64,000 bases of DNA from positions 62,001 through 126,000 of the forward strand of contig CAKRIN010000003.1 of assembly GCA_934343805.1 (NCBI GenBank), in the 5' to 3' direction. Positions 34,902 through 44,020 of the stretch are shown one piece after another (the stretch's first letter is position 1; every line of letters begins with the position of its first letter). The notes beneath the pieces are model-generated. The model searched no databases. It saw nothing but the letters and a program-made list of their open reading frames with translations, and was not told the DNA's origin. Both the position numbers and the translations under genes were made by a program. The stretch comes from an uncultured Lachnospira sp. GTDB lineage: Bacteria > Bacillota > Clostridia > Lachnospirales > Lachnospiraceae.

Positions 34902-35711
34902 ATGAGAATGATGCCTATTGCCAGTGGAAGCAGTGGTAACTGTATATATCTTGGCACTGAGAATACACATGTTCTTTTTGATGCCGGAATAAGCAGGAAA
35001 AGAATAGAAGAAGGACTTAATACAGCAGGTTTAAGTCTTAAAGATATAGATGCAATATTTGTAACTCATGAACATATTGACCATATAAAAGGACTTGGCG
35101 TTATATCAAGAAAAGATGGTATTCCGGTATATTCAACTCCAGGGACAATAAATGGGATAGAACAAACCTCGTCACTTGGAAATATTCCGGATGGCATATT
35201 TAATAAGATAAATGCTGATGAAGACATTTCAATTGGAGATGTAACAATTCACTCATTTCGTATATCACATGATGCCAATGAACCGGTTGCGTATACATTT
35301 ACCCAAAAATGTGCAGATGGCATAAAAAAAGCATCAGTTGTAACTGATTTAGGGTATTTTGATGATTATGTGGTTGATAATCTGACAGAATCTGATATTA
35401 TGCTTGTTGAGGCTAATCATGATATCAATATGTTACAGGTTGGTCCTTATCCTTTTTATCTTAAGAAAAGAATATTAGGTAATAAAGGACATCTGTCTAA
35501 TGAGACATCTGGACAGCTTGTCAATTCCCTGCTTCATGATAAGCTAAAAAAAATATATCTTGGTCATTTAAGCAAAGAGAATAACTATGATAAACTGGCT
35601 TATGAAACGGTGAAATTAGAGATTGATATGTCAGATAACTCATTCAAATCTTCGGATTTTGATATAGAGGTTGCAAAGCGTGATGTTTTATCAGGTATTT
35701 GCGAAATATAA
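34902..35711 (+). CDS. Metallo-beta-lactamase-fold hydrolase (YycJ/WalJ-like)
   Basis: A 269-residue cytoplasmic MBL-fold protein. The metal motif THEHIDHIKGL lies near residue 50, the second His region is in SFRISHDANEPVAYTF near 125, and Asp in TDLGYFDDYV lies near 150. This matches YycJ/WalJ-type nucleases or phosphodiesterases, which in Bacillus affect division and DNA repair. Here it follows the FtsA-like gene by two bases and is not next to a WalRK system, so the exact role is unproved. Confidence 0.88.
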   Translation: MRMMPIASGSSGNCIYLGTENTHVLFDAGISRKRIEEGLNTAGLSLKDIDAIFVTHEHIDHIKGLGVISRKDGIPVYSTPGTINGIEQTSSLGNIPDGIFNKINADEDISIGDVTIHSFRISHDANEPVAYTFTQKCADGIKKASVVTDLGYFDDYVVDNLTESDIMLVEANHDINMLQVGPYPFYLKKRILGNKGHLSNETSGQLVNSLLHDKLKKIYLGHLSKENNYDKLAYETVKLEIDMSDNSFKSSDFDIEVAKRDVLSGICEI

Positions 35712-35744
35712 CAGGCGCTTACAAGGTGCAGAAAGAGGAAAGAT

Positions 35745-36017
35745 ATGAAAAAATGTGTAATTACTGTTGTAGGAAAAGATACTGTTGGCATTATTGCCAG
35801 AGTATGTACTTATCTTGCTGATACGAAGGTTAATATTCTTGATATCTCGCAGACTATTGTTTCGGGATATTTTAATATGATGATGATTGTTGATATGTCA
35901 GGTTCTACAAAGAATTTTGATAATGTCAATGAAGATCTTAATAAGCTTGGCGAAGATATTGGTGTTGTAATTAAATGCCAGCGAGAAGAAATATTTGACA
36001 TGATGCACCGTATCTAA
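35745..36017 (+). CDS. ACT domain protein (UPF0237)
   Basis: A 90-residue protein that is essentially one ACT domain (VITVVGKDTVGIIARVCTYLAD), a small-ligand sensing fold. It sits 23 bases ahead of the DUF711-family gene, a pairing widely conserved in Firmicutes. The ligand and target are unknown. The GAGGAAAG site supports the ATG. Confidence 0.92.
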   Translation: MKKCVITVVGKDTVGIIARVCTYLADTKVNILDISQTIVSGYFNMMMIVDMSGSTKNFDNVNEDLNKLGEDIGVVIKCQREEIFDMMHRI

Positions 36018-36040
36018 GAAAGTGAGGAGACTTAAATACT

Positions 36041-37405
36041 ATGATTAATATTATGGAAGTTACAGAGACTAACAAAATGGTCGAGAAGGAGAACCTTGAT
36101 GTAAGAACTATTACTATGGGTATTAATCTTCTTGACTGTGCTGGTCCTGATCTAGCTGAGGTTAATGAGAAAATATATAACAAAATCACAACTCTTGCTA
36201 AGGATTTAGTTTCAACCGGAGAAGAGATTGCAAAAGAATTTGGTGTTCCTATTGTTAATAAGAGAATATCGATTACACCTATTTCACTTGTTGGTGCTTC
36301 TGCATGTAAGACACCTGAGGATTATGTTACTATTGCAAAAACTCTTGATAAGGCAGCTCATACTGTTGGCGTTAATTTTATTGGTGGTTATTCAGCAGTT
36401 GTATCTAAGGGTATGACTAAGAGTGATGAACTTTTAATAAGATCAATTCCACAGGCACTTGCACAGACAGAGCTTATATGCAGTTCTGTTAATGTTGGTT
36501 CAACAAAGACTGGTATTAACATGGATGCAGTAAGACTTATGGGCGAGATAGTTAAAGAGACAGCAGAGCTTACTAAGGATAAAGATTCTTTGGGTTGCGC
36601 CAAGCTTGTTGTATTATGTAATGCTCCTGATGACAACCCATTCATGGCTGGTGCATTCCATGGTGTAACAGAGGATGATGCTATTATAAATGTTGGTGTC
36701 AGCGGTCCTGGTGTTGTTAAATATGCACTTGAGAGTGTAAGAGGAAAGAGCTTTGAGGTCCTTTGTGAAACTATCAAGAAGACAGCGTTTAAGATTACAA
36801 GAGTTGGTCAGCTTGTTGCGCAGGAAGCTTCTAAGAGACTTGGCGTTCCTTTCGGCATTATCGACCTTTCACTTGCACCAACTCCTGCCGTTGGAGATTC
36901 TGTAGCAGAGATTCTTGAAGAAATCGGACTTGAGAGAGCGGGTGCTCCTGGAACTACAGCAGCGCTTGCAATGCTTAATGATCAGGTTAAGAAGGGCGGT
37001 GTTATGGCATCTTCTTATGTAGGTGGACTTAGTGGAGCGTTCATTCCTGTATCTGAGGACCAAGGAATGATTGATGCTGTTAATGAAGGTTCACTTACAA
37101 TTGAAAAGCTTGAAGCGATGACATGTGTATGCTCAGTTGGTCTTGATATGATTGCTATTCCAGGTGACACACCTGCAACTACAATTTCGGGAATTATTGC
37201 TGATGAAGCAGCTATCGGTATGGTAAACCAGAAGACAACAGCTGTAAGAGTTATTCCTGTTATAGGAAAGGGTGTTGGTGAAACAGTAGAATTCGGCGGA
37301 CTTTTAGGTTATGCACCTATTATGCCTGTTAATAAATTTGACTGTTCTGCATTTGTGAACAGAGTAGGAAGAATCCCTGCGCCAATACACAGCTTTAAGA
37401 ACTAA
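36041..37405 (+). CDS. DUF711/UPF0210 family protein (PFL fold)
   Basis: A 454-residue soluble protein of the DUF711 family, whose fold is related to glycyl-radical enzymes of the pyruvate formate-lyase type. Recognisable parts are [14 protein letters not shown] near residue 22, [14 protein letters not shown] and [26 protein letters not shown] see no glycyl-radical loop RVxGY. Paired with the ACT protein in front, it may be an allosterically controlled enzyme. Function is not established. A terminator follows. Confidence 0.9.
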   Translation: MINIMEVTETNKMVEKENLDVRTITMGINLLDCAGPDLAEVNEKIYNKITTLAKDLVSTGEEIAKEFGVPIVNKRISITPISLVGASACKTPEDYVTIAKTLDKAAHTVGVNFIGGYSAVVSKGMTKSDELLIRSIPQALAQTELICSSVNVGSTKTGINMDAVRLMGEIVKETAELTKDKDSLGCAKLVVLCNAPDDNPFMAGAFHGVTEDDAIINVGVSGPGVVKYALESVRGKSFEVLCETIKKTAFKITRVGQLVAQEASKRLGVPFGIIDLSLAPTPAVGDSVAEILEEIGLERAGAPGTTAALAMLNDQVKKGGVMASSYVGGLSGAFIPVSEDQGMIDAVNEGSLTIEKLEAMTCVCSVGLDMIAIPGDTPATTISGIIADEAAIGMVNQKTTAVRVIPVIGKGVGETVEFGGLLGYAPIMPVNKFDCSAFVNRVGRIPAPIHSFKN

Positions 37406-37429
37406 TTAAGAATTAATACATATCAATAA

Positions 37430-37473
37430 AATACACCTGCTGAATCATATTAGTGGTTCAGCAGGTGTATTTT
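37430..37473. terminator. Bidirectional terminator between DUF711 gene and tmcAL
   Basis: Arms AATACACCTGCTGAA (37430-37444) and TTCAGCAGGTGTATT (37457-37471) pair perfectly over 15 bases, followed by T residues on the plus strand. It ends the DUF711 transcript and lies at the tail of the convergent tmcAL. Confidence 0.9.
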
Positions 37474-38684
37474 TATATTCTTATTATATTCTGTTGTAAT
37501 TCATTTTTCATTACATATCCGTACTTCTCATACACTGCCTGCAAATATATATCAGAGCATGTCAGGTCAAATGAAAGTTCATTCTTATAATCAGCAGCTT
37601 TAGTGATGAATGGCACATCAAGTTCTTTCTTAATATATCCAAGATACTGCTGGCCAGTTTTATTAAAACCAAGCATCCTTATATAAGGTATATTATTGTA
37701 TTTTTCAGACATGGAATGTTTTATCTCAAGAATAATATGCATGATACAGCGGCATATTCTTGAATATACTATATTCTTAGTTTTAATCCTCATGGCAAAT
37801 CCGCTTATCGTCTCTTTCCCTGTAAAAGTGCTGGCAAAGCGGTTGGCAAGATCAGGGCTTATATCCTCATACTCACAAAGTTTTTCGGCAAAATCTGTTT
37901 GATTAACATTACATATCTGTCTAAGAAAAAGCATTTTGTGATTAAATATGCTGCTGAAATCATCTAAGAATACAGGACAATTCTGTGAATGACTGATTTC
38001 TTCAAACATATCCGGAGTGAGATATGTTTTTAACTTATCTGCTTCATCTGACATAAGCATTTTTCTTATTCCAAATGCACTTGCATACTTGGCATTATCT
38101 GTATCGTCATTGTACCCTGCACCTTCACGAAGTACAGGATAATATTTCATGTTTAATTCGTTGCAAAGAATAGCTTTAATATATTCGATTGCAAGAATGT
38201 TGTTAGAACCTGCAATTATGTCCTTACATTCTGGAAGATGTTCCGAAAGAGCAGACTGTCTTGCAGACGGGTAAGAGCAGCCGCTTGCAAGGGCTTTATT
38301 AAGAGCTGCTCTATATTCAGGAGATTCTGATAATAAAGTTCTGCTTATCTTTGCCAGACTATCTGCATTATCAGTTTCAGCACCAAAACATATCGAAGAT
38401 GCTTTCATTGCATCAAGTGTAAGGACAGCACCTTTTGCAAATATTTCTGCACTTGATAATGCATAGTAAACAGGAAGCTCAACAACAATATCTGCACCAG
38501 CTTTTAATGCAGCTTTAGTTCTTGCATACTTATCAATAACTGCCGGCTCTCCACGCTGCACGAAATTACCACTCATCACAACAATTATGCAGTCAGCCTG
38601 AGAAATCTGTCTAGCTTTATTCATCTGATATACATGTCCTGTGTGCAATGGATTATATTCTGCAACTATTCCGCATGCTTTCAT
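37473..38684 (-). CDS. tmcAL: tRNA(Met) cytidine acetate ligase (YlbM/TmcAL)
   Basis: TmcAL makes N4-acetylcytidine at the wobble base of elongator tRNA-Met, using acetate and ATP. The N-terminal nucleotidyltransferase fold begins [14 protein letters not shown], where HTGH is the ATP-binding HxGH. The family blocks [18 protein letters not shown] and GADIVVELP follow. Length (403 aa) is normal. The adjacent acetate genes pta-ackA are divergent from it, which may be coincidence. Confidence 0.94.
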   Translation of the reverse strand: MKACGIVAEYNPLHTGHVYQMNKARQISQADCIIVVMSGNFVQRGEPAVIDKYARTKAALKAGADIVVELPVYYALSSAEIFAKGAVLTLDAMKASSICFGAETDNADSLAKISRTLLSESPEYRAALNKALASGCSYPSARQSALSEHLPECKDIIAGSNNILAIEYIKAILCNELNMKYYPVLREGAGYNDDTDNAKYASAFGIRKMLMSDEADKLKTYLTPDMFEEISHSQNCPVFLDDFSSIFNHKMLFLRQICNVNQTDFAEKLCEYEDISPDLANRFASTFTGKETISGFAMRIKTKNIVYSRICRCIMHIILEIKHSMSEKYNNIPYIRMLGFNKTGQQYLGYIKKELDVPFITKAADYKNELSFDLTCSDIYLQAVYEKYGYVMKNELQQNIIRI

Positions 38685-38711
38685 ATCGTGTCTCCTTTTT
38701 GCTTTTATTAT

Positions 38712-38740
38712 ATTTTACTGAAATCATGTATTTATGTCAA
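38712..38740 (-). promoter_or_regulatory. Predicted sigma-A promoter of tmcAL
   Basis: On the minus strand a perfect TTGACA (38735-38740) lies 17 bases from TAAAAT (38712-38717), ahead of an AAGGAG ribosome site. Confidence 0.65.
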
Positions 38741-38800
38741 AAAAATTAGCAGATTTAGTCAATGTATCGTTTTTAAAACATTTTTAAGTGCATGACGACC

Positions 38801-38829
38801 TTGTTTTCAACTAAAAATTGGTATATAAT
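38801..38829 (+). promoter_or_regulatory. Predicted sigma-A promoter of pta-ackA
   Basis: TTGTTT (38801-38806), 17 bases and a perfect TATAAT (38824-38829), 63 bases ahead of the pta start. Confidence 0.6.
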
Positions 38830-38891
38830 TTTTTAAAGAGTTCAGTATGTTTACTGAAAATTTACTTTTTTATAAGGAGGAGTCATTAATC

Positions 38892-39887
38892 ATGGCATTT
38901 ATTGACACAATTAAGGAAAGAGCAAAGGCAGACAAGAAGACTATCGTTTTACCAGAGTCTATGGATAAGAGAACTTATGAAGCTGCTGAGAAGATTTTAA
39001 AGGAAGGCATTGCTAATTTAGTTATCATTGGTACTCCTGAAGAGATCGAGAAGTATGGTAAGGGCTATGACATTTCTGGCGCCACAATCGTAGATCCATT
39101 TAACGATCCTAATAAGCAGAAGTATATCGATAAATTCGTTGAATTAAGAAGCAAGAAGGGTGTTACACCTGAGATGGCTAAGGAACAGATGGAAAAGGAT
39201 TACATGTACTATGCATGCCTTATGTGTAAGTGTGGAGATGCTGATGGAGCAGTATCTGGCGCATGCCACTCAACAGGTAACACAATCCGTCCAGCTCTTC
39301 AGTTATTAAAGACTAAGCCAGGTATCAGCTCAGTTTCAGGTTTCTTCCTTATGGAAGTTCCAGACTGTGAATTCGGTGAGAATGGTCTTTTTGTATTCGC
39401 TGACTGTGCTGTAAGCCCAGATTATGATTCAGAGAAGCTCGCTGAGGTTGCAAAGCTTTCTTCAGATTCATTCAAGAGCTTTGTAGGAAAGGATGCTAAG
39501 GTTGCTATGCTTAGTTTCTCTTCATACGGAAGCGCTAAGCATGAGAGAGTAACAATGGTTGCTGATGCTGTTAAGATTGCTAAAGAAAAATATCCAGATA
39601 TCACTGTTGATGGCGAACTTCAGTTAGATGCTGCTTTAGTTCCAGAAGTTGCTGCACTTAAGGCACCTGAGAGCCCGGTAGCTGGTAAGGCTAATACACT
39701 TGTATTCCCTAACCTTGAAGCTGGTAACATCGGTTATAAGCTTGTTCAGAGACTTGCTAAGGCTGGAGCTTATGGTCCTGTTCTTCAGGGACTTTCTATG
39801 CCAGTTAACGATCTTTCAAGAGGATGCTTCGCTGATGATATCGTTGGTGTAGTAGCTATGACAGCTGTTCAGGCTCAGAATGCATAA
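38892..39887 (+). CDS. pta: Phosphate acetyltransferase
   Basis: Pta converts acetyl-CoA and phosphate to acetyl phosphate. The start is ATG 38892 (MAFIDTIKERAK), preceded by AAGGAGG; the open frame runs 45 bases further. Typical blocks are GDADGAVSGACHSTGNTIRPALQ, SSVSGFFLM and the C-terminal NTLVFPNLEAGNIGYKLVQRL. At 331 residues it is the short form without the regulatory N-terminal domain. Codons favour AAG and C-ending choices, which suggests high expression. It forms an operon with ackA, 27 bases away. Confidence 0.97.
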   Translation: MAFIDTIKERAKADKKTIVLPESMDKRTYEAAEKILKEGIANLVIIGTPEEIEKYGKGYDISGATIVDPFNDPNKQKYIDKFVELRSKKGVTPEMAKEQMEKDYMYYACLMCKCGDADGAVSGACHSTGNTIRPALQLLKTKPGISSVSGFFLMEVPDCEFGENGLFVFADCAVSPDYDSEKLAEVAKLSSDSFKSFVGKDAKVAMLSFSSYGSAKHERVTMVADAVKIAKEKYPDITVDGELQLDAALVPEVAALKAPESPVAGKANTLVFPNLEAGNIGYKLVQRLAKAGAYGPVLQGLSMPVNDLSRGCFADDIVGVVAMTAVQAQNA

Positions 39888-39914
39888 TTAACATTTTTAA
39901 GGAGAATTTTTGTA

Positions 39915-41114
39915 ATGAATATTTTAGTATTAAACTGTGGAAGCTCATCTCTTAAGTATCAGCTTATTAACATGGATGATGAGAGCGTAATCGCAAAAGG
40001 TCTTGTAGAGAGAATCGGTATTGAAGGTTCTGTTCTTACACATAAGCCAACAGGAAAGGATAAGTATGTTGTTGAAACTCCTATGAAGGATCACAACATT
40101 GCAGTTAAGCTTGTTCTTGATGCTCTTCAGGATGCTGAGCACGGCGTAATCAAGTCTACAGATGAGATTGCAGCAGTAGGACACAGAGTACTTCACGCAG
40201 GTGAGAAGTATATCGAGTCTTGTCTTGTAACAGAGGATGTTAAGAAGGTTGTAAGAGAGTGCTTCGACCTTGGTCCTTTACATAACCCAGCTAACCTTAT
40301 CGGTATTGAAGCTGTTGAGGCAGCTATGCCAGGCAAGCCAAATGTAGCTGTATGGGACACAGCATTTGGTGGAACAATGGAGCCAAAGGCTTATCTTTAT
40401 GCTATTCCTCGTGAATACTATGAGAAGTATGGTGTAAGAAGATATGGTTTCCACGGAACAAGCCACAGCTTTGTATCTAAGGAAACAATCAAGTTTGCAG
40501 ATCTTGATCCTAAGACAGCTAAGGTTATTGTATGCCACCTTGGTAATGGTGCTTCAATTTCAGCTTCTGTTGGTGGTAAGTGCGTAGATACTTCTATGGG
40601 TCTTACTCCTCTTGAAGGACTTATCATGGGAACACGTTCTGGTGATCTTGACCCAGCTATCTTAGAGTTCTTATGCAACCATGAGAACCTTACAATAAGC
40701 GAGATGCTCAATATCCTTAACAAGAAGTCTGGTGTACTTGGTATGTCAGGTGGAATCTCAAGTGATTTCAGAGATCTTAATGCTGCAGCTAATGATGGTA
40801 ACGAGATTGCTAAGGTTACACTTGAAGCTTATGCTTACAGAGTAGCTAAGTATATTGGTGCTTACACAGCAGCCATGAATGGTGTTGATGCTATTACATT
40901 TACAGCAGGTGTTGGTGAGAACGCTGCATGGCTTCGTCCAATGGTTGCTAAGTATCTTGGATATCTTGGCGTTAAGCTTGATGAAGCAGCAAGTGAGAAG
41001 GCTTGTGGAGTAGAAGGAATTATCTCTACACCTGATTCTAAAGTTAAGCTTTGTGTAATTCCTACTAATGAAGAGCTTGCAATTGCAAGAGAGACATTAG
41101 CATTAGTAAAATAA
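39915..41114 (+). CDS. ackA: Acetate kinase
   Basis: AckA turns acetyl phosphate and ADP into acetate and ATP, a main energy step of fermentation. The first motif NCGSSSLKYQ, the VWDTAFGGTMEP block, YGFHGTSHSFVS and the ATP-binding FTAGVGENAAWLR near residue 330 are diagnostic. Length (399 aa) is standard. Codon choice resembles the strongly expressed pta and ribosomal genes. I see no hairpin terminator after the stop; a perfect promoter starts 44 bases later. Confidence 0.98.
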   Translation: MNILVLNCGSSSLKYQLINMDDESVIAKGLVERIGIEGSVLTHKPTGKDKYVVETPMKDHNIAVKLVLDALQDAEHGVIKSTDEIAAVGHRVLHAGEKYIESCLVTEDVKKVVRECFDLGPLHNPANLIGIEAVEAAMPGKPNVAVWDTAFGGTMEPKAYLYAIPREYYEKYGVRRYGFHGTSHSFVSKETIKFADLDPKTAKVIVCHLGNGASISASVGGKCVDTSMGLTPLEGLIMGTRSGDLDPAILEFLCNHENLTISEMLNILNKKSGVLGMSGGISSDFRDLNAAANDGNEIAKVTLEAYAYRVAKYIGAYTAAMNGVDAITFTAGVGENAAWLRPMVAKYLGYLGVKLDEAASEKACGVEGIISTPDSKVKLCVIPTNEELAIARETLALVK

Positions 41115-41157
41115 TTAACAGATTTATGAAAAATATTTAATTTAAATGAATTTGTTG

Positions 41158-41186
41158 TTGACAAAGCCAGGGAGCATGCGTATAAT
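41158..41186 (+). promoter_or_regulatory. Perfect consensus sigma-A promoter of yceD-rpmF
   Basis: TTGACA (41158-41163), exactly 17 bases and TATAAT (41181-41186): a full consensus promoter, the strongest in the window. It drives the yceD-rpmF operon. Confidence 0.85.
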
Positions 41187-41212
41187 TGACAAGGTGTGGA
41201 TTAGCGCATGCT
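41173..41212. repeat. Inverted repeat flanking the -10 box of the yceD promoter
   Basis: AGCATGCG (41173-41180) and CGCATGCT (41205-41212) are perfect inverted copies, each with a self-complementary GCATGC core. One ends directly at the -10 box and the other lies about 20 bases into the transcript. The placement suits a repressor site. No known regulator is matched. Confidence 0.55.
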
Positions 41213-41247
41213 TTTCCTATGCACAATAGTATGAATTGGAGACAATT

Positions 41248-41772
41248 ATGCTAATTGATTTAAGAGAGCTTTTATCCGGTTCACAGGATGAAAGAATAGA
41301 AAAGGTTTCAATTGAATCAGAAAGCTTTGACACTGGGATTGCTAAGTATAATATACTTGAGAAACCAGAGTTTGAATTAAGTATTACCATAATTGGTAAG
41401 AACAAGCTTGAGATTAAAGCAGAGAGCTTTGTTGTTCTTGATATTCCGTGTGACAGATGTTTAGAGTCTGTTCCTACGAAAGTAGATTACAGTGTTGATG
41501 AAATTGTTGATTTTGCAGACAACGCTGCCGGGGAAGAAGCAAAGGAAGAAAAAGACTATATTGGTGGATACGAACTCGACGTGGACAGATTAGTTTTCGG
41601 CGAAATACTTATATCCATGCCGGGTAAGACATTATGTACCCCTGATTGCAAGGGGCTATGTTCTATATGCGGACACAACCTGAATATCTCAGAGTGTGGC
41701 TGTGACCGAGAGTCCCTGGATCCAAGAATGTCTGTTTTCAAAGATATTTTAAAGAATTTTAAGGAGGTGTAA
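41248..41772 (+). CDS. yceD: DUF177 (YceD) family protein
   Basis: A 174-residue protein of the YceD/DUF177 family, linked to 23S rRNA accumulation and nearly always encoded before rpmF. Cysteine motifs are present: CDRC near residue 67 and a C-terminal CTPDCKGLCSICG cluster that probably binds zinc. The start is ATG 41248, behind TTGGAG; a more upstream in-frame ATG precedes that site. rpmF follows three bases after the stop. Confidence 0.92.
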   Translation: MLIDLRELLSGSQDERIEKVSIESESFDTGIAKYNILEKPEFELSITIIGKNKLEIKAESFVVLDIPCDRCLESVPTKVDYSVDEIVDFADNAAGEEAKEEKDYIGGYELDVDRLVFGEILISMPGKTLCTPDCKGLCSICGHNLNISECGCDRESLDPRMSVFKDILKNFKEV

Positions 41773-41775
41773 CAT

Positions 41776-41955
41776 ATGTCAATTTGTCCAAAGAATAAAT
41801 CTTCAAAGGCAAGAAGAGATAAGAGAAGAGCAAACTGGAAGATGGCTGCTCCAAATCTTGTAAAGTGTTCAAAGTGTGGCGCTTTAATGATGCCTCATAG
41901 AGTATGCAAGTCTTGTGGTTCTTACAACAAGAAAGAAATCATCTCTGTTGACTAA
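41776..41955 (+). CDS. rpmF: 50S ribosomal protein L32
   Basis: A 59-residue basic protein beginning MSICPKNKSSKARRDKRRAN, with the zinc ribbon KCSKCG and VCKSCG of the C+ type L32. A strong AAGGAGGTG lies ahead of the ATG. It binds near the peptidyl-transferase region of the large subunit. Because this is the zinc-binding form, expression in zinc starvation may depend on a paralog elsewhere. Confidence 0.97.
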   Translation: MSICPKNKSSKARRDKRRANWKMAAPNLVKCSKCGALMMPHRVCKSCGSYNKKEIISVD

Positions 41956-41978
41956 TTATTAATAATGAATTATTATAG

Positions 41979-42005
41979 GCTGTCCCTTATGGGGCAGCTT
42001 ATTTT
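41979..42005 (+). terminator. Hairpin terminator after rpmF
   Basis: GCTGTCCC (41979-41986) pairs with GGGGCAGC (41991-41998) around TTAT, followed by a broken T run. Probably a partial terminator that lowers read-through toward plsX. Confidence 0.65.
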
Positions 42006-42031
42006 CAATTATGAAGGTTTGAGGTATATTA

Positions 42032-42553
42032 ATGGCTAAACTAATTAGGGCTACTGCATTAATTCTGGCATTTATATTGATTTTGCCAGCTTGTGGATGT
42101 GGTACTGGAAATTCATCAGGTAATTCAGATACTCAGGAAGATACACAGGCTCCGATTGACGATAATTATGGAAAAGGACTTAGCTTCGCATATACTGATT
42201 ATGCTGATAATGTGATGTCGTTAAATTATAATCTTAAGCAGAACGCAGTTGGAAACTGGCAGTTATCAGTCAGCGGACAGAATGCGCATGTTAATGGAAC
42301 AAAAGTTATCTCAGCTGATAATGCAGCTGCTTTCTTTTATTTTCTTATTAAAGAAACTGGTATTGAGAGTTATAAGGGATACAATAAAACTGATGACGAA
42401 ATAACATCTGATACTGCATGGTGGTTTAATCTGGATGTCTATTATGAAAAAGATTCTATTGTTGCTTATGGTTATATGATGCACCCTGATGATTATGATG
42501 ATTTAAGAATTAAGATTACAGAATATCTCAACAATTTATTTAAGGCAGCTTAA
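42032..42553 (+). CDS. Small lipoprotein of unknown function
   Basis: A 173-residue protein with a lipoprotein signal (hydrophobic core ILAFILILPAC, lipobox Cys near 21), then a Ser/Asn/Asp-rich linker (about 25-45) and a compact domain (about 50-173) with no motif I know. It contains LSFAYTDYADNVMSLNYNL and an acidic, Tyr-rich centre. It sits between rpmF and plsX, which are usually adjacent. Its GC content and codon use resemble the neighbours. Likely a surface-exposed, membrane-anchored protein; no function assigned. Confidence 0.75.
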   Translation: MAKLIRATALILAFILILPACGCGTGNSSGNSDTQEDTQAPIDDNYGKGLSFAYTDYADNVMSLNYNLKQNAVGNWQLSVSGQNAHVNGTKVISADNAAAFFYFLIKETGIESYKGYNKTDDEITSDTAWWFNLDVYYEKDSIVAYGYMMHPDDYDDLRIKITEYLNNLFKAA

Positions 42554-42565
42554 TGTTGCGTTAAT

Positions 42566-42594
42566 TTGATATTCGTAGTATATTTTTATATGGT
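42566..42594 (+). promoter_or_regulatory. Possible sigma-A promoter of plsX
   Basis: TTGATA (42566-42571), 17 bases and TATGGT (42589-42594), 36 bases before plsX. The -10 is weak. Confidence 0.42.
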
Positions 42595-42629
42595 ATTTTA
42601 TGAATCAGATGAAATGGAGTTAGATATTT

Positions 42630-43643
42630 ATGGTTAAGATCGCGCTTGATGCAATGGGTGGAGATAACGCACCAGCTGAGATTGTTAAAGGAGCTGTAGA
42701 AGCTGTTAATGCAGAAAAAGACTGCTTTGTATATCTTGTTGGAAAAGAAGAGGCTGTCAAGGCTGCACTTGAAGGACAGGATTATGATAAAGACAGAATT
42801 GAAATTGTTAATGCAAATGATGTGATTGAAACAGGTGAACCTCCTGTTATGGCTATAAGAAGAAAGAAAGAATCTTCTCTTGTCAAAGCTATGTATATGG
42901 TTAAGAATAAAGAGGCTGATGCATTTGTATCTGCTGGAAGTTCTGGAGCAATACTTGTTGGAGGGCAGACTATTGTTGGAAGACTGCGTGGAGTGGACAG
43001 ACCTCCAATGGCGGCTCTTATTCCTACCAGAGACGGAGTTTCTCTGCTTGTTGACAGTGGTGCTAATGTGGACGCAAGAGCTACAATGCTTGTACAGTGG
43101 GCAGTTATGGGATCTATATATATGGAAAATGTTGTTGGCATTAAGAAACCAAGAGTTGCAATTGTCAATGTCGGACTTGAAGAGGAAAAGGGTAATGCAC
43201 TTGTCAAAGAGACTTATCCAATGCTCAAAGAATGTCCTAACATTAATTTTATAGGAAGTATTGAAGCCAGAGAAATTCCTAACAGTTATGCTGATATTAT
43301 TGTATGTGATGCATTTGTGGGAAATTGTATTCTGAAGCTGTACGAAGGAGAAGCTAAGATGATTCTTGGCAAGATAAAAGGAGTTATGATGTCTTCTTTA
43401 AAAACAAAGATTGGTGCGCTCCTTATTAAAAAATCTTTAAAAACACAGCTTAAATCAATGGATGCTTCTGAGCACGGAGGAGCTCCTTTAATAGGACTTA
43501 ACGGACTTGTTGTTAAAACGCATGGAAATGCTAAATCAAAAGAGGTTAAGAATTCATTAATTCAGTGCGTAACATTTACAAAAATGAATATAAATGATAA
43601 AATCATTGAGGCGCTCGGTCAGATTCCGGAGCAGCATAATTAA
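42630..43643 (+). CDS. plsX: Acyl-ACP:phosphate acyltransferase PlsX
   Basis: PlsX makes acyl-phosphate from acyl-ACP, the first step of phospholipid synthesis in Gram-positives; PlsY (also in this window) uses the product. The start MVKIALDAMGGDNAP and the SAGSSGAILVG and GANVDARATMLVQWAVMG blocks are diagnostic. Length (337 aa) is normal. acpP follows 19 bases later. Confidence 0.97.
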   Translation: MVKIALDAMGGDNAPAEIVKGAVEAVNAEKDCFVYLVGKEEAVKAALEGQDYDKDRIEIVNANDVIETGEPPVMAIRRKKESSLVKAMYMVKNKEADAFVSAGSSGAILVGGQTIVGRLRGVDRPPMAALIPTRDGVSLLVDSGANVDARATMLVQWAVMGSIYMENVVGIKKPRVAIVNVGLEEEKGNALVKETYPMLKECPNINFIGSIEAREIPNSYADIIVCDAFVGNCILKLYEGEAKMILGKIKGVMMSSLKTKIGALLIKKSLKTQLKSMDASEHGGAPLIGLNGLVVKTHGNAKSKEVKNSLIQCVTFTKMNINDKIIEALGQIPEQHN

Positions 43644-43662
43644 TTTGGAAAGGGTAGATATT

Positions 43663-43893
43663 ATGGAATTTGAGAAGTTACAGAATATTATTGCTGATGT
43701 ACTTAATATTGATAAAGACAAGATTACACCTGAGACAACATTTGTTGATGATCTTGGTGCTGATTCATTAGATGTATTTCAGATTATCATGGGAATTGAA
43801 GATGAATTTAATATCCAGATTCCTGATGATGCAGCTGAATCAATTGTAACTGTTAATGATGCAGTAGTTCAGATACAGAACGCTACTAAATAA
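43663..43893 (+). CDS. acpP: Acyl carrier protein
   Basis: A 76-residue acidic four-helix protein that carries acyl chains. The phosphopantetheine attachment motif GADSLDVFQ puts the Ser near residue 37. The start is ATG 43663 behind GGAAAGGG; the frame extends back into plsX but without a ribosome site. It supplies acyl-ACP to PlsX. Confidence 0.96.
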   Translation: MEFEKLQNIIADVLNIDKDKITPETTFVDDLGADSLDVFQIIMGIEDEFNIQIPDDAAESIVTVNDAVVQIQNATK

Positions 43894-43916
43894 TATACAT
43901 GTAGCGATTATTAAAT

Positions 43917-43970
43917 GAGAGCATAAGCAACAAATATGTCTGCATAATTTGTTGCTTATGCTCTTGTTTT
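43917..43970 (+). terminator. Long hairpin terminator after acpP
   Basis: An 18-base perfect stem (43918-43935 with 43947-43964) and an 11-base loop are followed by TGTTTT. It lies 24 bases after acpP and separates it from rnc. Confidence 0.82.
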
Positions 43971-44020
43971 CGAGATATGTTTATGCATCATATTGTACTT
44001 AAAACATAGAAAGGCCGATT

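Noticed and set aside
38760..38780. Possible catabolite-responsive element before pta
   Set aside because: The CG centre is present but the flanking bases are out of register with the cre consensus.
43952..43981. Promoter for rnc inside the acpP terminator (TTGCTT, TATGTT)
   Set aside because: Both boxes are poor and the spacer is 18; it would be a third promoter-in-terminator case but the evidence is too thin.
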